A DNA stretch of 64,000 nt from contig JBFLXY010000007.1 in the NCBI GenBank assembly GCA_040757055.1, positions 85,530-149,529 of the forward strand, read 5' to 3'. The notes under the pieces are model-generated. The model was not told the DNA's origin. It saw nothing but the letters and a program-made list of their open reading frames with translations, and searched no databases. Of this stretch, positions 33,006 through 41,754 are shown one piece after another; position 1 is the first letter of the stretch; each line of letters opens with the position of its first letter. Source of the DNA: JAJZRJ01 sp040757055 (GTDB lineage Bacteria > Desulfobacterota > Desulfobulbia > Desulfobulbales > Desulfurivibrionaceae). The translations under genes were made by a program, and so were the position numbers.

Positions 33006-35205
33006 TCCCCGGCCCCCCGAGGAAGCAGTCATCGAGCGAGACCGGCGGCGCCGCAAAAAGCGGCTCCGGGTCATCATCCTGGTTTCTCTCGCCCTGTTCG
33101 CGCTCTTCACCTACCTGGAAACCAGGGTCTTCGATCTGGGCACGCTGCCGTTGCCGGTGAGCGGCAATGTCCTCATCTTCGTGCTCATCAACCTCAACAT
33201 GCTTCTTTTGCTGCTGGTGATTTTTCTGGTGCTGCGCGAGCTGACCCAGCTCGTCTTCGAGCGCAAGCGCCGCATTCTCGGCACCCGGCTGCGGACCAAG
33301 CTGGTCATCTCCTTTGTCTCCCTCTCCCTCATCCCCACCGGGCTGCTTTTTTTCGTGGCCCTCCAGTTCATCTCCACCAGCATGGACTACTGGTTCAACA
33401 GCAATGTCGAACAGTCGCTCCTCGAATCGCTCAACATCGCCAAGGAGGTCTATCAGGCCACCGAGGACGAGGTAGTGCGGCAGGGGCGGGTGGTTGCCGG
33501 GCAACTGGAGGTGCGGCCGGCCGGCCATCCCCTGACCCCGACCCTGAAGGAGGAACTGGCCGGTCATGGCCTGGCTGGCCTGGAAGTGGTTTCCGACGAG
33601 CGGGTGGTGGTCGCGGCGGAATTTGCGTCTTCCTTGGCAGGCCGCTCCCTGCCGGAAATTCCCATGGAATACCTGCGCCGCACCCTGGAGGGAGAAAGGG
33701 GGCTGGTGGCGGCCCAGCCGCTGACCGACGGCGGGGAACTGCTCCGCGGCTTTACGCCGGTCCTGGTCGAGAGCGGCCGGCCGGGGGTGCTGGTCATCAG
33801 CCGGCTCATCCCGCGGGAGCGGCTGGCTCGGATGGAAACCATCTCCACCGGGGTCGAAGGCTACCGCCAGCTCATGATCCTCAAGGCGCCGCTCAAGACG
33901 AGCCTCATCGTCATGCTGCTCATCGTCACCCTGCTCATCGTTTTCTGCGCGGTCTGGTTCGGTTTTTACGTGGCCAACGGCCTCACCGGCCCGATCAAGC
34001 GGCTGGCCGACGCCACCCACCGCATTGCCGAGGGCGACCTCGATTTCGTGCTGGAGAAGACCTCGGGCGACGAGATGGGCACCCTGGTGGATTCCTTCAA
34101 CCAGATGACCCACGATCTCAAGGTGAGCCGGGAGCAGATCGTGGCCACCAGCCAGGAACTCGACAACCGGCGGCGCTACACCGAGATCATTCTTCAGAAC
34201 GTGGCCGCCGGCGTCATCTCGCTTGACGACTCCGGCAAGATCATCACCATCAACCGCTTTGCCGAGGAACTGCTCAAGATACGCCGGGAAGACCTGCTCG
34301 GCCGTCACTACCGCGCCATCCTGCGCCAGGAGCACCTGCATATCCTCGAAGGATTCCTTGCCGAGCTGGGGCGCTCGGGCAAATCCTCGATCCAGCGGCC
34401 GCTGCGGCTCACGGTGGGTGAGGAGACCTTCTCCCTGCGCGTCAATTTCACCAGGCTGGAGGATGAGGAACACCGGCCCCTTGGCGTGGTGCTGGTTTTC
34501 GACAACCTCACCGAACTGGAAAAGGCCCAGCGCATGGCGGCCTGGCGTGAGGTGGCGCGTCGCATCGCCCACGAGGTCAAGAATCCCCTCACCCCGATCC
34601 AGCTCTCGGCCCAGCGCCTGCGCAAGAAATACCTGGACCAGTTCGCCGCCGAGGGCGAGGTCTTCGACCTCTGCACCAAGACCATCATCAACCAGGTCGA
34701 TGAGCTGCAACGGCTGGTGAGCGAATTCTCCAGCTTCGCCCGCATGCCGGCCATCCAGAAGTCGCGCAACAATCTGGCGGAGATGGCGAAGGAGGTGCTG
34801 GCCCTCTACCAGGAGGCGCACAAGAATATTCGCTTCACCCTGCGGGTTGCCGAGGAAATGCCGGAATTTCTCTTCGATCTGAAGCAGTTGAAGCGGGTCT
34901 TTATCAACCTGCTCGACAATGCGGTGGCGGCCATCGGCGAGCAGGGAGCCATCGACGTTGCCATTGCCTGCGACCGGGAGAGGAAGCTGGCGATTCTGGA
35001 GGTGGCCGATGACGGCCCCGGGGTGCGCGATGAAGACAAGCTGCGGCTCTTTGAGCCCTATTTCTCCACCAAGAAGTCCGGCACCGGCCTTGGCCTTGCC
35101 ATTGCCAGCACCGCGGTGACCGACCACGGCGGTGCCATCCGGGTGCGGGACAATGTGCCGGCCGGCGCGGTCTTCGTGGTGGAACTGCCGCTCGCTTTTG
35201 AATAG
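32968..35205 (+). CDS. ntrY: Sensor histidine kinase NtrY
   Basis: A membrane kinase of about 724-745 residues. Two or three N-terminal helices (LRVIILVSLALFALF, VLIFVLINLNMLLLLLVIFLVL, LVISFVSLSLIPTGLLF) precede a periplasmic region. Another helix follows near 310 and HAMP near 340. A PAS domain spans about 395-505, HisKA has RRIAHEVKNPLTPIQL, and an HATPase with GTGLGLA ends the protein. This is NtrY architecture, and ntrX follows. The listed start is a TTG at 32968 inside DUF4390; an ATC at 33031 with GAGGA seven bases upstream is a better-placed start (see finding). Confidence 0.9.
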   Translation: MKPTGIPYSSATDPRPPEEAVIERDRRRRKKRLRVIILVSLALFALFTYLETRVFDLGTLPLPVSGNVLIFVLINLNMLLLLLVIFLVLRELTQLVFERKRRILGTRLRTKLVISFVSLSLIPTGLLFFVALQFISTSMDYWFNSNVEQSLLESLNIAKEVYQATEDEVVRQGRVVAGQLEVRPAGHPLTPTLKEELAGHGLAGLEVVSDERVVVAAEFASSLAGRSLPEIPMEYLRRTLEGERGLVAAQPLTDGGELLRGFTPVLVESGRPGVLVISRLIPRERLARMETISTGVEGYRQLMILKAPLKTSLIVMLLIVTLLIVFCAVWFGFYVANGLTGPIKRLADATHRIAEGDLDFVLEKTSGDEMGTLVDSFNQMTHDLKVSREQIVATSQELDNRRRYTEIILQNVAAGVISLDDSGKIITINRFAEELLKIRREDLLGRHYRAILRQEHLHILEGFLAELGRSGKSSIQRPLRLTVGEETFSLRVNFTRLEDEEHRPLGVVLVFDNLTELEKAQRMAAWREVARRIAHEVKNPLTPIQLSAQRLRKKYLDQFAAEGEVFDLCTKTIINQVDELQRLVSEFSSFARMPAIQKSRNNLAEMAKEVLALYQEAHKNIRFTLRVAEEMPEFLFDLKQLKRVFINLLDNAVAAIGEQGAIDVAIACDRERKLAILEVADDGPGVRDEDKLRLFEPYFSTKKSGTGLGLAIASTAVTDHGGAIRVRDNVPAGAVFVVELPLAFE

Positions 35206-35250
35206 CGAAAAGGCACGAACAAAGAGGGACTGCTCTGGTATAGTGGGAAC

Positions 35251-36636
35251 ATGGCGCAGCAACGGGTTCTGATCATCGACGACGAGGCGAGCATCCGGGA
35301 ATCGCTCTCCGGCATCCTGTCGGACGAGGGCTTTTCGCCGCTTGCCGCCGCCAATGCCGAAGAAGGCCTTGTTCGCCTCGAAGAGGTGCGGGCCGACCTG
35401 GTGCTGCTCGACATCTGGATGCCGGGCATGGACGGCATGGAGGCGCTCAAGAAGATCAAGGAACTCTATCCCGACCTGCCGGTGATCATGATCTCCGGCC
35501 ACGGCACCATCGAGACCGCGGTGCAGGCCACCCGTCTCGGCGCCTTCGATTTCATCGAAAAGCCCCTTTCCTACGACAAGATCATCCTGGCCATACACAA
35601 TGCCCTGCAGCTGGCCGCCCTGGCCCAGGAAAACCGTATCCTGCGGGAGCAGGCGGCGGGCCGGCATCGTGGCATCACCGGCAACTCGCCGGTCATGCTC
35701 CAGCTCAAGGCGCAGATCGAGCGGGTGGCGCCCACCGACGCCTGGGTGCTCATCCGCGGCGAGCACGGCACCGGCAAGGAGCTGGTGGCCCAGACTCTCC
35801 ATCAGCTCTCGCCGCTGGCCGCGAAACCCATGGTGGCGATCAACTGCGCGGCGATTCCCGAGGAATTGATCGAGAGCGAACTCTTTGGCCATGAAAAGGG
35901 TTCCTTCACCGGCGCCACCGGCAGCCGGCGCGGCAAATTCGACCTGGCCAACGGCGGCATGCTCTTTCTGGACGAGATCGGCGACATGAGTCTGAAGACC
36001 CAGGCCAAGATCCTGCGCATCCTCCAGGAGCAGAAGTTCGAGCGGGTGGGCGGCGCCAAGACCATCAGCGTCAATGTGCGGGTGCTGGCCGCCACCAACA
36101 AGAATCTGGAGGCGGAGATCGAGCAGGGAACCTTCCGGGCCGATCTTTTTTACCGGCTCAATGTGGTGCCCATCTTCGTGCCGCCGCTTCGTGAGCGGCT
36201 GGAAGACCTGCCGCTGCTGGTGGAGGATTTCGTGGCCGACTGCTTTCGCAAGGGATTCGGCCGCAAACGCTTTGCCAGGGCGGCGCTGCAGCTCATGGCC
36301 CGGCACCCGTGGCCCGGCAACGTGCGCGAACTGCGCAACTTTGTCGAACGGGCCTTGATCATGAGTCCGGGCGAGGAGGTGAGCGAGGCGGAGGTGCGGA
36401 TGCTGCTGGGCGGCGGCGCGGCCAAGGCCGCGCCCCAGAGCCCCGAGGAATATCTCGCTGCCTATAAAAATCTCTCCTACAAGGAGGCGAAGCGCCTCTT
36501 CGAGCGCGACTATCTCGGTCTGCAACTGGCCGCCAACCACGGCAATATCTCGCAGACCGCGGAACAAATCGGCCTGGAGCGGAGTCATCTTCACAAGAAG
36601 ATGAAATCGCTCGCCATGGAGGGGGGCGAAGGGTAA
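35251..36636 (+). CDS. ntrX: Sigma-54-dependent response regulator NtrX
   Basis: A 461-residue NtrC-family activator. REC at 1-120 has phospho-acceptor D in LVLLDIWMPGMDG. The AAA+ domain has Walker A GEHGTGKE (family usually GESGTGKE), a sigma-54 contact loop reading GSFTGA in place of GAFTGA, Walker B GGMLFLDEIGDM and the arginine-finger region FRADLFYRLNV. A Fis-like helix-turn-helix ends it (ISQTAEQIGLERSHLHKKM). It follows ntrY by 45 bases, and the pair forms one two-component system. Confidence 0.93.
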   Translation: MAQQRVLIIDDEASIRESLSGILSDEGFSPLAAANAEEGLVRLEEVRADLVLLDIWMPGMDGMEALKKIKELYPDLPVIMISGHGTIETAVQATRLGAFDFIEKPLSYDKIILAIHNALQLAALAQENRILREQAAGRHRGITGNSPVMLQLKAQIERVAPTDAWVLIRGEHGTGKELVAQTLHQLSPLAAKPMVAINCAAIPEELIESELFGHEKGSFTGATGSRRGKFDLANGGMLFLDEIGDMSLKTQAKILRILQEQKFERVGGAKTISVNVRVLAATNKNLEAEIEQGTFRADLFYRLNVVPIFVPPLRERLEDLPLLVEDFVADCFRKGFGRKRFARAALQLMARHPWPGNVRELRNFVERALIMSPGEEVSEAEVRMLLGGGAAKAAPQSPEEYLAAYKNLSYKEAKRLFERDYLGLQLAANHGNISQTAEQIGLERSHLHKKMKSLAMEGGEG

Positions 36637-36674
36637 GGACGGCCAGCCCGGCCGCCGCCCGACGGAGGATACCG

Positions 36675-38432
36675 ATGACGGACTACGACACCAACCTGCC
36701 GGACCAGAAAGAACTGGAGCGCGAAATCGGCGACTACCTCACCCGCAAGTACGGACGCAAGGTGAAGATCGTCTCTTCCGGCTTATTTCCCATGGCCGAC
36801 CAGGAGGAGGGCGAGGCGGGATCGCCGCCGGTCAAAGCGGCTGCGCCGTTCCACTTCGACATCACCCCGGAGGAACTCATCGCCCATCTCGACCAGTACG
36901 TCATCCGCCAGGACGAGGCCAAGGCGATCCTCGCCACCAAGATCTGCACCCATTTCAACCGGATCAGCTACGCCCTGAAGCACCCGCGCCAGGCCAGGCG
37001 CAACGTCGGCCAGATCAAGAACAACGTGCTGATGATGGGCCCCACCGGGGTGGGCAAGACCTTCCTCATCAAGCTCATTGCCCAGCGCCTGGGCGTGCCC
37101 TTCATCAAGGGCGACGCCACCAAGTTCAGCGAGACCGGCTACGTGGGCGGCGACGTGGAGGACCTGGTCCGCGACCTGGTGCGCCAGGCAGATGGCGACC
37201 TCGAACGCGCCCAGTACGGCATCATCTACATCGACGAGATCGACAAGATCGCGGCCAGCGAATACCGCATCGGCGCCGATGTCTCCCGTACCGGTGTGCA
37301 GCGCGCCTTGTTGAAGCCCATGGAGGAGACCGAGGTGGAACTCAAGGTGCCCCACGACCCCATCTCGCAGATCGAGGCCATCGAGCACTTTCGCGCCACC
37401 GGCAGGCGTGAGAAGCGGAGTATCAATACCCGCAACATCCTCTTCATCATGAGCGGCGCTTTTGCCGGCCTGGACGAGATCATCCGCAAACGGGTGCAGC
37501 AGCAGGCCATCGGCTTTGAAAAGGCGGTGCATTCCGCCAGGGACGCCGGCAAATTTTTGAAGCACGTCAAGGCCGAGGACCTGATCCAGTTCGGCTTCGA
37601 GAGCGAGTTTGTCGGCCGGCTGCCGGTGCTGGCGGTGCTGGAGGAACTCTCCGTCGACGACCTCTATGCCATTCTCCTCAACCCCAACAGTTCGGTGACC
37701 GTGGGCAAAAAGCAGGACTTTCGCGCCTATGGCATCAAGATCCAGTTCGAGGACCCGGCATTGCGCGAGATCGCCGAGCGGGCCTTCTGCGAGCGCACCG
37801 GCGCCCGGGGACTGTCCAGCGTCATGGAGCGCACCCTGCTCCATTTCGAGAAGAAGCTGCCTTCCACCCCCATCCGCCATCTGGTGGTCACCCTCGATGT
37901 GGTACGCAGCCCCAAGGCCGAATTGTTGCGGCTGCTCGACGATCCGGCCTGCCAGGCCATGCACCGCGAGCGCTACGAGGTGCTGGAGCACGTGGAGTAC
38001 AAGCGCCTCGTCGATTTCATCCTGGAGCGCATGGGGAATTACCTCGAAACCAACGAGGTGCTGGCCACACCTTCCCGGCTGGCGTTGATGGCCAGACAGG
38101 CCCAGGCCGAAGACCTCGACCCGCGCGAGGTCTGCGACCAGTTCATCCGGCTGGTCCAGCGCATCCTCGAATGCGCGAAAAAGATTTCCGAAAAGTGCGG
38201 GGTGCCGGTCACCTTCAGCGATGACGCCATCGACCGCATCCTGACCAAGGAGCCGCGCGACGAGGCAACCATCAACCAGACCTGCGAGGCGATCCTCCAG
38301 GCCATGGAATACGGATTGCGGCTCCTGAGCCAGAAAAAGGAGATCACCGGCGTGGTGATTCCGGCCGAGGGGATCGACATGCCGGACAAATATATCAATG
38401 CCCTCGTGAGCAAGGCATTCAAGGTGGAATAA
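36675..38432 (+). CDS. ClpX-like AAA+ ATPase without zinc domain, with C-terminal extension
   Basis: A 585-residue protein. Residues about 65-400 are ClpX-like: Walker A GPTGVGKT 122-129, pore loop GYVG 155-158, Walker B IIYIDEIDK 183-191, an IGF tripeptide at 279-281 where ClpX has its ClpP-docking loop, and sensor-2 GAR 376-378. The N-terminal four-Cys zinc domain of ClpX is absent; a short acidic segment replaces it. About 185 extra residues follow the AAA core, mostly helical and unrecognised. It could be an alternative ClpP unfoldase or a stand-alone remodeller. It follows ntrX by 38 bases. Confidence 0.85.
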   Translation: MTDYDTNLPDQKELEREIGDYLTRKYGRKVKIVSSGLFPMADQEEGEAGSPPVKAAAPFHFDITPEELIAHLDQYVIRQDEAKAILATKICTHFNRISYALKHPRQARRNVGQIKNNVLMMGPTGVGKTFLIKLIAQRLGVPFIKGDATKFSETGYVGGDVEDLVRDLVRQADGDLERAQYGIIYIDEIDKIAASEYRIGADVSRTGVQRALLKPMEETEVELKVPHDPISQIEAIEHFRATGRREKRSINTRNILFIMSGAFAGLDEIIRKRVQQQAIGFEKAVHSARDAGKFLKHVKAEDLIQFGFESEFVGRLPVLAVLEELSVDDLYAILLNPNSSVTVGKKQDFRAYGIKIQFEDPALREIAERAFCERTGARGLSSVMERTLLHFEKKLPSTPIRHLVVTLDVVRSPKAELLRLLDDPACQAMHRERYEVLEHVEYKRLVDFILERMGNYLETNEVLATPSRLALMARQAQAEDLDPREVCDQFIRLVQRILECAKKISEKCGVPVTFSDDAIDRILTKEPRDEATINQTCEAILQAMEYGLRLLSQKKEITGVVIPAEGIDMPDKYINALVSKAFKVE

Positions 38433-38458
38433 GCCCTTTCAGGAAAAGGAGAGAATCC

Positions 38459-39439
38459 ATGATGTTCCCCGAGTATCGTCCCCGCCGCCTGCGGCGTAAT
38501 GAGCCGCTGCGCGCGCTCATCCGCGAGACCACGCTGTCGCCGGCGCATCTCATTTATCCGCTTTTTGTCATGCCGGGCAAGAACAAGCGGGAGGAGGTGG
38601 GCTCCATGCCCGGCGTCTTCCGCCTCACGGTCGATCAGCTGGCCAAAGAGGCGCAGGAGTGCCTGAGCTTGGGCATCAACCATGTTATCCTCTTCGGCCT
38701 GCCGGAGAAGAAGGACCCCATGGGCTCCGGGGCGCACGCCAAGGACGGCATCATCCAGCGGGCGATCAAGGAGCTGAAGAACAGGGAGCCGCAGCTCATG
38801 GTCTCCACCGATGTCTGCCTCTGCGAATACACCAGCCACGGCCACTGCGGGGTGATCCTGAACAGGCAGGTGGACAACGACGCCACCCTGGAAATCCTCG
38901 CCCAGACGGCGCTGTCCCACGCCATGGCCGGCGCCGACATGGTGGCTCCTTCCGATATGATGGACGGCCGGGTGGGGGCGATCCGCGCGGCACTCGACGA
39001 GAACAATTTCGAGATGGTGCCGATCATGTCCTACGCGGTGAAGTACGCCTCTGCCTTCTACGGCCCCTTCCGCGATGCCGCGGACTGCGCGCCCCAGGAG
39101 GGGGATCGCAAGGCCTACCAGATGGACCCGGCCAATGCCCGCGAGGCCCTGCGCGAGGCTACGCTTGATGTGGACGAGGGCGCCGATATCCTCATGGTGA
39201 AGCCCGCCATGCCCTACCTGGACATCATCCGCATGCTGCGCGACGAGTTCGACCTGCCCATCGCCGCCTACCAGGTGAGCGGCGAATACGCCATGATCAA
39301 GGCCGCGGCCGAACGAGGCTGGATCGACGGCGAGCGGGTGATGTGCGAGAGCTTGATCGGCATCCGCCGCGCCGGCGCGGAGATCATCCTCACCTATTTT
39401 GCCAAGGAGTTTGCCAAGGCCTATGGCAAGCTCGGCTGA
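38459..39439 (+). CDS. hemB: Delta-aminolevulinic acid dehydratase (porphobilinogen synthase)
   Basis: A 326-residue tetrapyrrole enzyme condensing two ALA molecules. The zinc-binding DVCLCEYTSHGHCG motif is near residue 120. Schiff-base lysines lie in YAVKYASAFYGPFRDA near 196 and LMVKPAMPYLD near 249. The N-terminal RPRRLRRNEPLRALIRET and YPLFV are typical. AGGAAAAGGAGA lies upstream. A strong bidirectional terminator follows. Confidence 0.98.
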   Translation: MMFPEYRPRRLRRNEPLRALIRETTLSPAHLIYPLFVMPGKNKREEVGSMPGVFRLTVDQLAKEAQECLSLGINHVILFGLPEKKDPMGSGAHAKDGIIQRAIKELKNREPQLMVSTDVCLCEYTSHGHCGVILNRQVDNDATLEILAQTALSHAMAGADMVAPSDMMDGRVGAIRAALDENNFEMVPIMSYAVKYASAFYGPFRDAADCAPQEGDRKAYQMDPANAREALREATLDVDEGADILMVKPAMPYLDIIRMLRDEFDLPIAAYQVSGEYAMIKAAAERGWIDGERVMCESLIGIRRAGAEIILTYFAKEFAKAYGKLG

Positions 39440-39459
39440 GCCCTGGGCTTGGCAGGCAG

Positions 39460-39489
39460 AAAAAGCCCGGGGGTTTCCGGGCTTTTTTT
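39460..39489 (+). terminator. Bidirectional terminator between hemB and moaB
   Basis: AAAAAGCCCGG and CCGGGCTTTTTTT form a stem with a short GGGTTT loop. A-runs and T-runs on both sides make it usable from hemB (plus) and from the convergent moaB (minus), whose stop lies at its edge. Confidence 0.85.
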
Positions 39490-39991
39490 ATGCAGCAGGC
39501 GGCGCGCAGTCGGCCGGGTCGCCCTTGATCTTGGCAATGGCGTGGTGAAGCGCGGGCAGGATAACGGTCAGGTTTTCGGTGGCCGCCTTCTGGCTGCCGG
39601 GCAGGGTGATGATGAGGCTTGTGCCTCGGATGCCCACCACCCCGCGGGAGAGCATGGCGTTTGGGGTCTTGAGCAGGCTCTGCTGGCGCATGGCCTCGGC
39701 CATGCCCGGCACCTCCTTGTCGAAGAGGGGGCGCACCGCCTCGGGGGTCACGTCGGTGGGCGCCACGCCGGTGCCGCCGGTGGAGACGACAAGGTCGATC
39801 CCCTGCTGGTCGATCCAGGCGCGCATGGCCTGCTGGATCGCCTCGATCCGGTCGGGCACGATGGCGGTGGCCGTGACGGTGTAGCCTTGGGCCAGCAGCA
39901 TCTCGCAGAGGGCCGGGCCGCTGGTGTCCTGCCGCTCGTTGCGGGAGCCCTTGTCGCTGACAGTGAGAACGGCGCAGGTGTATGGGGGCAT
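39488..39991 (-). CDS. moaB: Molybdenum cofactor biosynthesis protein MoaB/Mog
   Basis: A 167-residue MogA/MoaB-family protein. LTVSDKGSRNERQDTSGP near residue 9, VVSTGGTGVAPTDVTPEAV near 68, and the substrate-site GIRGTSLIITLPGS near 127 are the family marks. It adenylylates or binds molybdopterin in cofactor assembly. Start 39991 has GAGGA six bases upstream; the frame is open to 40033 but the extra N-terminus is not family-like. MoaB and Mog cannot be cleanly separated by eye. Confidence 0.88.
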   Translation of the reverse strand: MPPYTCAVLTVSDKGSRNERQDTSGPALCEMLLAQGYTVTATAIVPDRIEAIQQAMRAWIDQQGIDLVVSTGGTGVAPTDVTPEAVRPLFDKEVPGMAEAMRQQSLLKTPNAMLSRGVVGIRGTSLIITLPGSQKAATENLTVILPALHHAIAKIKGDPADCAPPAA

Positions 39992-40023
39992 GCAGGTTCC
40001 TCGTCTGTTTGAATCCTTGTTTC

Positions 40024-40052
40024 TATTCACCAAAAAAACATAATGAAGTCAA
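40024..40052 (-). promoter_or_regulatory. Candidate promoter for moaB
   Basis: On the minus strand TTGACT (40047-40052) and TGAATA (40024-40029) are 17 bases apart, 33 bases upstream of the moaB start. It lies back to back with the murJ promoter candidate. Confidence 0.4.
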
Positions 40053-40072
40053 GGAACTATTCCGAATCCCGG

Positions 40073-40101
40073 TTGTGTTTCCAATGGGAACCTGCTATGG
40101 T
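40073..40101 (+). promoter_or_regulatory. Candidate promoter for murJ
   Basis: TTGTGT (40073-40078) and TATGGT (40096-40101) are separated by 17 bases, 58 bases before the murJ ATG. Confidence 0.4.
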
Positions 40102-40158
40102 GCTTGAAAATTGCTGGACTGGCTGGCGGCGGAGCGGGCCGCAGCGTGAGGGAGGCGC

Positions 40159-41754
40159 ATGAGCAAGGCGGCACAGGATACCGGCACCATTGCCCGCTCG
40201 GCCGGCACGGTCGGCATTGCCGTCATGTGCAGCCGGGTGCTGGGGCTGGTGCGGGAGCAGGTCTTTGCCTTCCTCTTTGGCGCCGGCTTTGCCTTTGACG
40301 CCTTTGTCGTGGCCTTCCGCATCCCCAACCTCCTGCGCGACCTCTTTGCCGAAGGGGCGCTCTCCGCCGCCTTTGTCGCGGTCTTTTCCGATTACGACGA
40401 AAACCAGGGCACCGAGAAAACGTGGCAGCTCGCCAACACGGTGCTCGCCTTCTTCTGTGTGGTGCTGAGCGGTCTGGTGCTCCTGGGCATCTTCTTTGCC
40501 GACGAGATCGTCCGCTTCATGGTGGAGGCGGATTTCGAGCAGATCCCCGGCAAGGTGGAGCTGACCGCGAAACTCACCACCATCATGTTTCCCTTCCTGC
40601 TGGTTGTCTCCCTTTCCTCGGTGGTGATGGGGATACTCAACACCAAGGGGCGTTTCTTCATCCCGGCGCTCGCGGCGAGCTTCTTCAACGTGGGCTCGCT
40701 CGTTGGCGGTATTTCCATGGCGATGATCATGCCCTGGTTCGGCCAGCCCGCCATTATGGGCATGGCCATCGGCACCATGCTCGGCGGGATTCTGCAACTG
40801 GTCGGCCAGCTGCCCACCCTCTTGAAGACCGGATTCCGTTTCCGTTGGCACTTTGATCTGAAAGACCCTGGCCTGCGCCGTATCCTGCGCCTCATGGTGC
40901 CGGCGGTGATCGGCCTGGCGCCGCTCCAGGTGAACGTGCTGGTCAACACCTACTTTGCCTCCTCCTTGGCCGAAGGGACCATCTCCTGGCTCAACTACGC
41001 CTTCCGCCTCTTCTTCTTCCCGGTGGGCATCTTCGGGGTGGCCCTTTCCACGGCGACCATGCCGGTGATCTCCCGCTATGCCGCCCAGCGCGAGATGGGA
41101 AAGGTGCGGGAGACGGTGGTCTCTTCGCTGATTATGGCCTTCTGCCTCACCATCCCGGCCAGCGTGGGGCTCATCATGCTGGCCGAGCCCATCGTCCGCC
41201 TGGTGTACCAGTACGGCCGTTTCGACGCCTTCACCACCATGCGCACCGCCGAGGTGCTGAGCTGCTATAGCGTGGGCCTCTTTGCCTACGCCGCGGTGAA
41301 GATCATGGTGCCGGTCTTCTATGCCTTGAACGACACCAAGTTCCCGGTGATCGGCAGCTTCCTCACCATGCTGCTCAACGTGGTCTTCATCTTCCTCACC
41401 GTGGGTACCTTGCAGCACAAGGCATTGGCCCTTTCCATCTCGCTGGCCATGACCTGCAACTTCCTTTTCCTGAGCACCGCGCTCTATCGCAAGGTGGAGG
41501 GGTACCCGCTCGGCTATGTGATGAAGGGATTTTTCAAGGTGGTGGCTGCCTCGCTGGTGATGGGCGGTTGGCTCTATGGACTGCGCCTTGGTTTGGAGAG
41601 CGTTCTGCCCCACAGCCGTGTGGCCGAGGCTGCCGGGCTTGTCGTGGTGATGGGGACCAGCGCGGCGCTCTATGGCGCGGCGCTCTATCTCCTGCGGGTA
41701 CGGGAGTTGACGGTGCTGGTGGATAAGTTCCGGGGGCGTTTTCTGCGGGCTTAG
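40159..41754 (+). CDS. murJ: Lipid II flippase MurJ
   Basis: A 531-residue MOP-superfamily membrane protein with about 14 helices. The N-terminal block SRVLGLVREQVFAFLFGAG…DAFVVAFRIPNLLRDLFAEGALSAAFVAVF is the MviN/MurJ signature, with the conserved Arg residues of the central cavity. It flips lipid II to the periplasmic face for peptidoglycan synthesis. Its TAG stop overlaps the TAA of the convergent rsmE by three bases. Together with waaA, lpxK and lpxC it makes this an envelope gene region. Confidence 0.96.
   Translation: MSKAAQDTGTIARSAGTVGIAVMCSRVLGLVREQVFAFLFGAGFAFDAFVVAFRIPNLLRDLFAEGALSAAFVAVFSDYDENQGTEKTWQLANTVLAFFCVVLSGLVLLGIFFADEIVRFMVEADFEQIPGKVELTAKLTTIMFPFLLVVSLSSVVMGILNTKGRFFIPALAASFFNVGSLVGGISMAMIMPWFGQPAIMGMAIGTMLGGILQLVGQLPTLLKTGFRFRWHFDLKDPGLRRILRLMVPAVIGLAPLQVNVLVNTYFASSLAEGTISWLNYAFRLFFFPVGIFGVALSTATMPVISRYAAQREMGKVRETVVSSLIMAFCLTIPASVGLIMLAEPIVRLVYQYGRFDAFTTMRTAEVLSCYSVGLFAYAAVKIMVPVFYALNDTKFPVIGSFLTMLLNVVFIFLTVGTLQHKALALSISLAMTCNFLFLSTALYRKVEGYPLGYVMKGFFKVVAASLVMGGWLYGLRLGLESVLPHSRVAEAAGLVVVMGTSAALYGAALYLLRVRELTVLVDKFRGRFLRA

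Noticed and set aside
35226..35250. A TATAGT box between ntrY and ntrX as a separate ntrX promoter
   Set aside because: There is no acceptable -35 hexamer at 16-18 bases, and the 45-base gap fits co-transcription.
35838..35960. NtrX unable to contact sigma-54 because its loop reads GSFTGA
   Set aside because: The change from GAFTGA is conservative, and variants at this position occur in active activators; loss of function cannot be claimed.
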